Assembly: GCF_020404405.1 (NCBI RefSeq)
Contig: NZ_JAIZDA010000024.1
Coordinates: 1-56,393, forward strand
Direction: 5' to 3'
Length of the DNA: 56,393 bases
DNA from: Novosphingobium sp. FKTRR1
Lineage (GTDB): Bacteria > Pseudomonadota > Alphaproteobacteria > Sphingomonadales > Sphingomonadaceae
Numbering within the stretch: the first letter of the stretch is position 1; each line of letters starts with the position of its first letter. Shown here piece by piece: positions 53,358-56,393 of this stretch. A program made the translations under genes and the position numbers. Below the pieces are notes generated by a model. It ran no database searches. It was not told the DNA's origin and worked only from the letters and a program-made list of their open reading frames with translations.

Positions 53358-55373
53358 TTGAAACTCATGCATTATTTGTTTCAGAGCTGCGCCATTGTCG
53401 GCGCGCTACTGACGCTGGTTGTGCAACCGGCCGGGGCGGCAGAGGTAGTCGGCAATAGCCCGCCCTGGCTGATTTCCAACGGCCAGCACGATGGCGGGGT
53501 GTTCATGCCTCGCAACATCCGCAAGACGCTTGAAAACGGTACGCGCAGTCCGGACGGCCGCCCCGGGCCAAATTACTGGCAGAACCACTCGGACCATTCG
53601 ATCCGTATCTCGCTCGATCCCGTCAGTCACAAGGTGCAGGGCGAACAAGACATCGTTTATACGAACAACAGCCCTGATCCGCTGCCGATCCTGCTGTTTC
53701 GCATGTACATGAATGCTCATCGCCCCGAGGCGATCCGCGAGCAGCAGGTCGATGCAGCGTTCTTTACGCAGGGGATCGTCGTCGAAGATGTGAGTATCGA
53801 CGGCGTAACCAAGGCGTGGAACGATCCCAAGAGCCCGCTGGCAGGCTTGAACGGCCCCGGCAGCACGCTGCATGGCGTGCTGCTCGACAAACCGCTGGCG
53901 GCCAAGGGCAGCGTGCGCATCCACATGCGCTGGCACTATGATCTGGTGAAGGACGCCGGTTGGAAGGAAGGGGCGCTGGGCAAGGGTAGCTTCTTCCTCG
54001 CCTACTTCTATCCGCGTATCACCAACTACAGCGATTATGGCGGCTGGGACACGACGCCATTCACGTTGGGTCGAGAATTCAACAACGATTTCAACACCTA
54101 CAACGTCGAAGTCGTCATGCCGCAAGACTACGTCGTATGGGCGACCGGCGAATTGCAGAATCCCGGCGAGGTGTTGCAACCGGCTGTGCGCGACGCGCTC
54201 GCCGCCAGCCGGAGCAGCGACAAGGTGCTGACGCTGGCCGAGGCCGCCGAGGTTCGCGCGGGCAAAGTCACCGCGCGTGGTGACCGGCTGATCTGGAAAT
54301 GGCAGGCCGACAATGTCCCCGATTTCGCCATCGCCATCAGCAACGAATATCGCTGGCAGGCCGCCAGCGCGGTGGTAGATCCCAAAACCGGCCGCCGCGC
54401 CAGCGTGCAGGCCGCCTATCCCGACAGTGCCACCGATTTCCGCCCGATGGTCGAGGTCGCGCAGAAAGCGCTGACCTGGGCATCGACGGTCTATCCCGGT
54501 GTGCCCTATCCCTACCCCAAGACCACCATCGTGCTCGGCAGCGCCGACGAGGAATATCCGATGATGGTCAACGACAGCTCAAATCTGGGCAGTCCCGAAG
54601 CCGCCAAGCTGCCCGAAAACGCCTTTACCGGCTTCGTCGCCGCGCACGAGATCCTGCATTCGTGGTTTCCGTTCTACATGGGAATCAACGAAAAGCGTTA
54701 TCCCTTCATGGACGAAGGCTGGACGACGGCCTTCGAATATCTGCGCAACCGCGACGTGCTGGGCGTGCCTGCCGCCGACGCCCTGTTCCGCGAGTTTCGG
54801 GTCAATCGTGTCGGCTGGGCGGCCACGAACTTCGCGAACGACCTGCCGATCATCACGCCGCACGATTCCCTGTTCGGGCAGTCGTCGGTGTTCGCCTTCA
54901 ACCAGTACGGCAAGGCGGCGCTCGGCTATCTGGCGCTGAGGGATCTGCTGGGCGAAACCGCCTTCCGCACGGCCTTGCATGAATTCATGGCCCGCTGGCA
55001 TGGCAAACGGCCGCTGCCTTGGGACATGTTCAACAGTTTCAACACCGCTGGCGTCGGCAACCACGACTGGTTCTTCAACAACTGGTTCTTCGGTTACAAC
55101 TACATGGACCTGACCTTGGCCGGCGTCAGCGCCGACGGAACCGGGCGGACCGTCACCGTCAGGAACGCAGGCGGTCTCGCCCTGCCGTTCGATCTCGTGC
55201 TCGATTACACCGACGGAAGCAGTGATCGCATCCACCAGACACCCGCCGTGTGGCAGTCCGACGGACGCATCGCGCAAGTCAAGCTTGTCGGCAGCAAGGA
55301 ACTGCGCGCTGCAAGGATCGACACCGGCATTTTTGTCGACTTCAACCCGGCCGATAACACCTGGAGACCCTGA
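53358..55373 (+). CDS. M1-family metallopeptidase, exported
   Basis: Zinc aminopeptidase-type protein, 671 aa. Start is TTG 53358; a nearby ATG (53367) is 16 nt from the G-rich ribosome site. A signal peptide (ending AGAAEV) leads to a beta-rich N-domain (YTNNSPDPLPILLFRMYMN) and the catalytic domain. Zinc motif HEILH (430-434) is followed at the expected distance by E453 in MDEGWTT. The exopeptidase GAMEN is represented by EEYPMMVND (399-407), lacking the usual Gly-Ala-Met-Glu-Asn, so N-terminal recognition may differ. It lies 1 nt before the CPBP protease gene, as a two-gene operon. Substrate is unknown; periplasmic peptide processing is likely. Confidence 0.88.
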   Translation: MKLMHYLFQSCAIVGALLTLVVQPAGAAEVVGNSPPWLISNGQHDGGVFMPRNIRKTLENGTRSPDGRPGPNYWQNHSDHSIRISLDPVSHKVQGEQDIVYTNNSPDPLPILLFRMYMNAHRPEAIREQQVDAAFFTQGIVVEDVSIDGVTKAWNDPKSPLAGLNGPGSTLHGVLLDKPLAAKGSVRIHMRWHYDLVKDAGWKEGALGKGSFFLAYFYPRITNYSDYGGWDTTPFTLGREFNNDFNTYNVEVVMPQDYVVWATGELQNPGEVLQPAVRDALAASRSSDKVLTLAEAAEVRAGKVTARGDRLIWKWQADNVPDFAIAISNEYRWQAASAVVDPKTGRRASVQAAYPDSATDFRPMVEVAQKALTWASTVYPGVPYPYPKTTIVLGSADEEYPMMVNDSSNLGSPEAAKLPENAFTGFVAAHEILHSWFPFYMGINEKRYPFMDEGWTTAFEYLRNRDVLGVPAADALFREFRVNRVGWAATNFANDLPIITPHDSLFGQSSVFAFNQYGKAALGYLALRDLLGETAFRTALHEFMARWHGKRPLPWDMFNSFNTAGVGNHDWFFNNWFFGYNYMDLTLAGVSADGTGRTVTVRNAGGLALPFDLVLDYTDGSSDRIHQTPAVWQSDGRIAQVKLVGSKELRAARIDTGIFVDFNPADNTWRP

Positions 55374-55374
55374 A

Positions 55375-56253
55375 ATGGACCAACCGACCACGGTGAAACC
55401 TTCGCTGCTCGTGCGGATCACCCAGTTTGCGCCGCTGCGCCTGCTTGTCCTGGGCGGAATCCTGTTCCTGTTTATGGGTGTCAGCAGCGGCGTTATGGAA
55501 AAGTTCGCGGGTCAGCCCGTGCTGGCAACGGTTGCTGCCGCCGTGATGGCGGGCCTTGGCGTTGCGATCTACGCCGCCTTCGTCAGGCTGATCGAACGCC
55601 GTCCGGTCAGCGAGCTCTCGCTGGCGCCGCTGGTGCGCGAACTGGGCATCGGCCTGTTGATCGGCGCGGGTCTTTATACCGCCAGTGTGCTTGTCCTGAT
55701 GGCGTTGGGCATTTACCGGATCGTCGGATTCAACCCGGTGTCGTTCATGGTTCCTGCCATCGGCATGGCGCTGAGTTCGGGATTTTTCGAGGAACTGCTG
55801 TTTCGCGGTGCGCTGTTCCGCATCGTCGAGGAAATGTTCGGAAGCTGGATCTCCCTCGTGGTGTCCTCGCTGGTGTTCGGCCTGCTCCATCTGCTCAATC
55901 CGGCGGCGACACTGACGGGCGCCATCTTCATCAGCATCGAGGCCGGAGTACTGCTTGCTGCAGGCTACATGGTGACCCGCCGCCTGTGGCTGAGCATCGG
56001 CTTCCACGTGGCCTGGAACTATACGCAGCAGGGCGTGTTTTCGGGCATCGTGTCCGGTAACGCGCCCGTCCCCGGCCTGATCAAGCCGATCATTCAAGGG
56101 CCCGACGCGCTGACCGGGGGTAGCTTCGGCCTGGAATCATCGCTGGTCGCATTCCTGTTCTGCACGACTGCCGGGGTGATCCTGCTCATCCTTTCCGTCA
56201 GGCGGGGCAACGTCGTGGCTCCGTTCTGGAAGCGCCGCACGACCGCTTCGTAA
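55375..56253 (+). CDS. CPBP-family intramembrane protease (Abi/Rce1 type)
   Basis: 292-aa polytopic membrane protein starting at ATG 55375, one base after the M1 gene's stop. Eight or so hydrophobic helices are visible. The catalytic motifs are complete: EE139-140 with R144 (FFEELLFRGALFRI), FxxxH as F168-H172 (FGLLH), and H211/N215 (FHVAWNYTQ). Family members cleave prenylated or membrane proteins or process peptides such as bacteriocins. The pairing with an M1 peptidase suggests joint handling of a membrane peptide, but no substrate gene is seen. The chain ends in a basic tail, 13 nt before the flanking IS end. Confidence 0.88.
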   Translation: MDQPTTVKPSLLVRITQFAPLRLLVLGGILFLFMGVSSGVMEKFAGQPVLATVAAAVMAGLGVAIYAAFVRLIERRPVSELSLAPLVRELGIGLLIGAGLYTASVLVLMALGIYRIVGFNPVSFMVPAIGMALSSGFFEELLFRGALFRIVEEMFGSWISLVVSSLVFGLLHLLNPAATLTGAIFISIEAGVLLAAGYMVTRRLWLSIGFHVAWNYTQQGVFSGIVSGNAPVPGLIKPIIQGPDALTGGSFGLESSLVAFLFCTTAGVILLILSVRRGNVVAPFWKRRTTAS

Positions 56254-56266
56254 CCGCTTCCTCTTA

Positions 56267-56393
56267 GAGCCCGAGCGAAAAGTGGTTGAGCGATATCAGT
56301 AGGTTGTGATTCAGCGTCGTTGTCGAGACGATGGAGGAAGCACATGCCCTGGACTGATACCGCTCGCCGCAAGCATATGCGGGAAGGTGCGGG
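56267..56393 (+). mobile_element. 5' end of an IS5-family insertion sequence (cut by window)
   Basis: The terminal repeat begins GAGCCCGAGCGAAAAGTGG at 56267, just after TTA (56264-56266). It matches the inverted end at 106-127 in 14 of 19 positions. A transposase start follows at 56344. Orientation is the same as the IS end at the left window edge. Confidence 0.75.
56344..56393 (+). CDS. IS5-family transposase, N-terminal 17 residues (partial)
   Basis: ATG 56344 has GGAGGA 6-9 nt upstream and opens MPWTDTARRKHMREGAG, cut by the window edge. 'MPWTDTAR' is the standard opening of a common group of alphaproteobacterial IS5 transposases. Together with the C-terminus at 3-107 it could be two ends of the same element type. 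Confidence 0.65.
   Translation, partial: MPWTDTARRKHMREGA

Overview
The window looks like chromosomal or large-replicon DNA of a GC-rich alphaproteobacterium, most likely a sphingomonad (Sphingomonas/Novosphingobium type). Grounds: TonB-dependent receptor paired with small-molecule oxidation genes, a FucP-type sugar permease with a Weimberg-type pentose operon closely resembling the Azospirillum/Caulobacter arrangement, GTG/TTG starts, IS5-type insertion-sequence ends and a TA-flanked miniature element. The taxonomic call is inference, not a search result. Both window edges lie inside IS5-family insertion sequences in the same orientation, so the window is the 56-kb stretch between two IS copies (or a contig or circle broken at one copy).

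Layout. 1-127: 3' end of an IS5-type element. 161-19089: a two-partner (type Vb) secretion locus with a giant 5758-aa filamentous adhesin and its outer-membrane TpsB transporter. 19322-25584: aryl-alcohol dehydrogenase and aldehyde dehydrogenase behind a TonB-dependent receptor, divergent from an AraC/FeaR-type regulator; probably uptake and oxidation of an aromatic or similar alcohol. 25585-26498: AT-rich accessory spacer with a 285-bp MITE (31-bp perfect inverted repeats, TA flanks), an 86-bp palindromic unit and a strong hairpin. 26499-30326: a GLUG-repeat surface protein with a vestigial TPS domain. 30366-33731: RTX calcium-binding protein, convergent with it. 34046-38095: a lone 1349-aa protein with a SIR2-like NADase-type N-terminus, a P-loop-like centre whose Walker motifs are eroded, and a TPR-like C-terminus; a candidate single-gene antiphage defence protein. 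38204-40540: zinc alcohol dehydrogenase and an MFS efflux pump with an upstream perfect palindrome. 40741-49305: FucP-like sugar permease divergent from a six-gene operon (mutarotase, pentonate dehydratase, 2-oxoglutarate-semialdehyde dehydrogenase, FAH-fold 2-keto-3-deoxypentonate dehydratase, sugar 1-dehydrogenase, GntR regulator). 49362-50482: two small secreted proteins of unknown function. 51005-53172: AraC-type regulator overlapping an L,D-transpeptidase. 53358-56253: M1-type metallopeptidase and CPBP intramembrane protease. 56267-56393: 5' end of an IS5-type element.

How it works together. The pentose operon would take L-arabinose (or another pentose/galactose-type sugar) to 2-oxoglutarate without phosphorylation: 1-dehydrogenase, then a lactonase that is not encoded here, dehydratase, second dehydratase, and semialdehyde dehydrogenase. 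The first 34 kb carries three large repeat-rich surface or secreted proteins, followed directly by the SIR2 protein, with MITE and hairpin debris between them; this is the accessory part of the window. No tRNA, rRNA or CRISPR array was seen.
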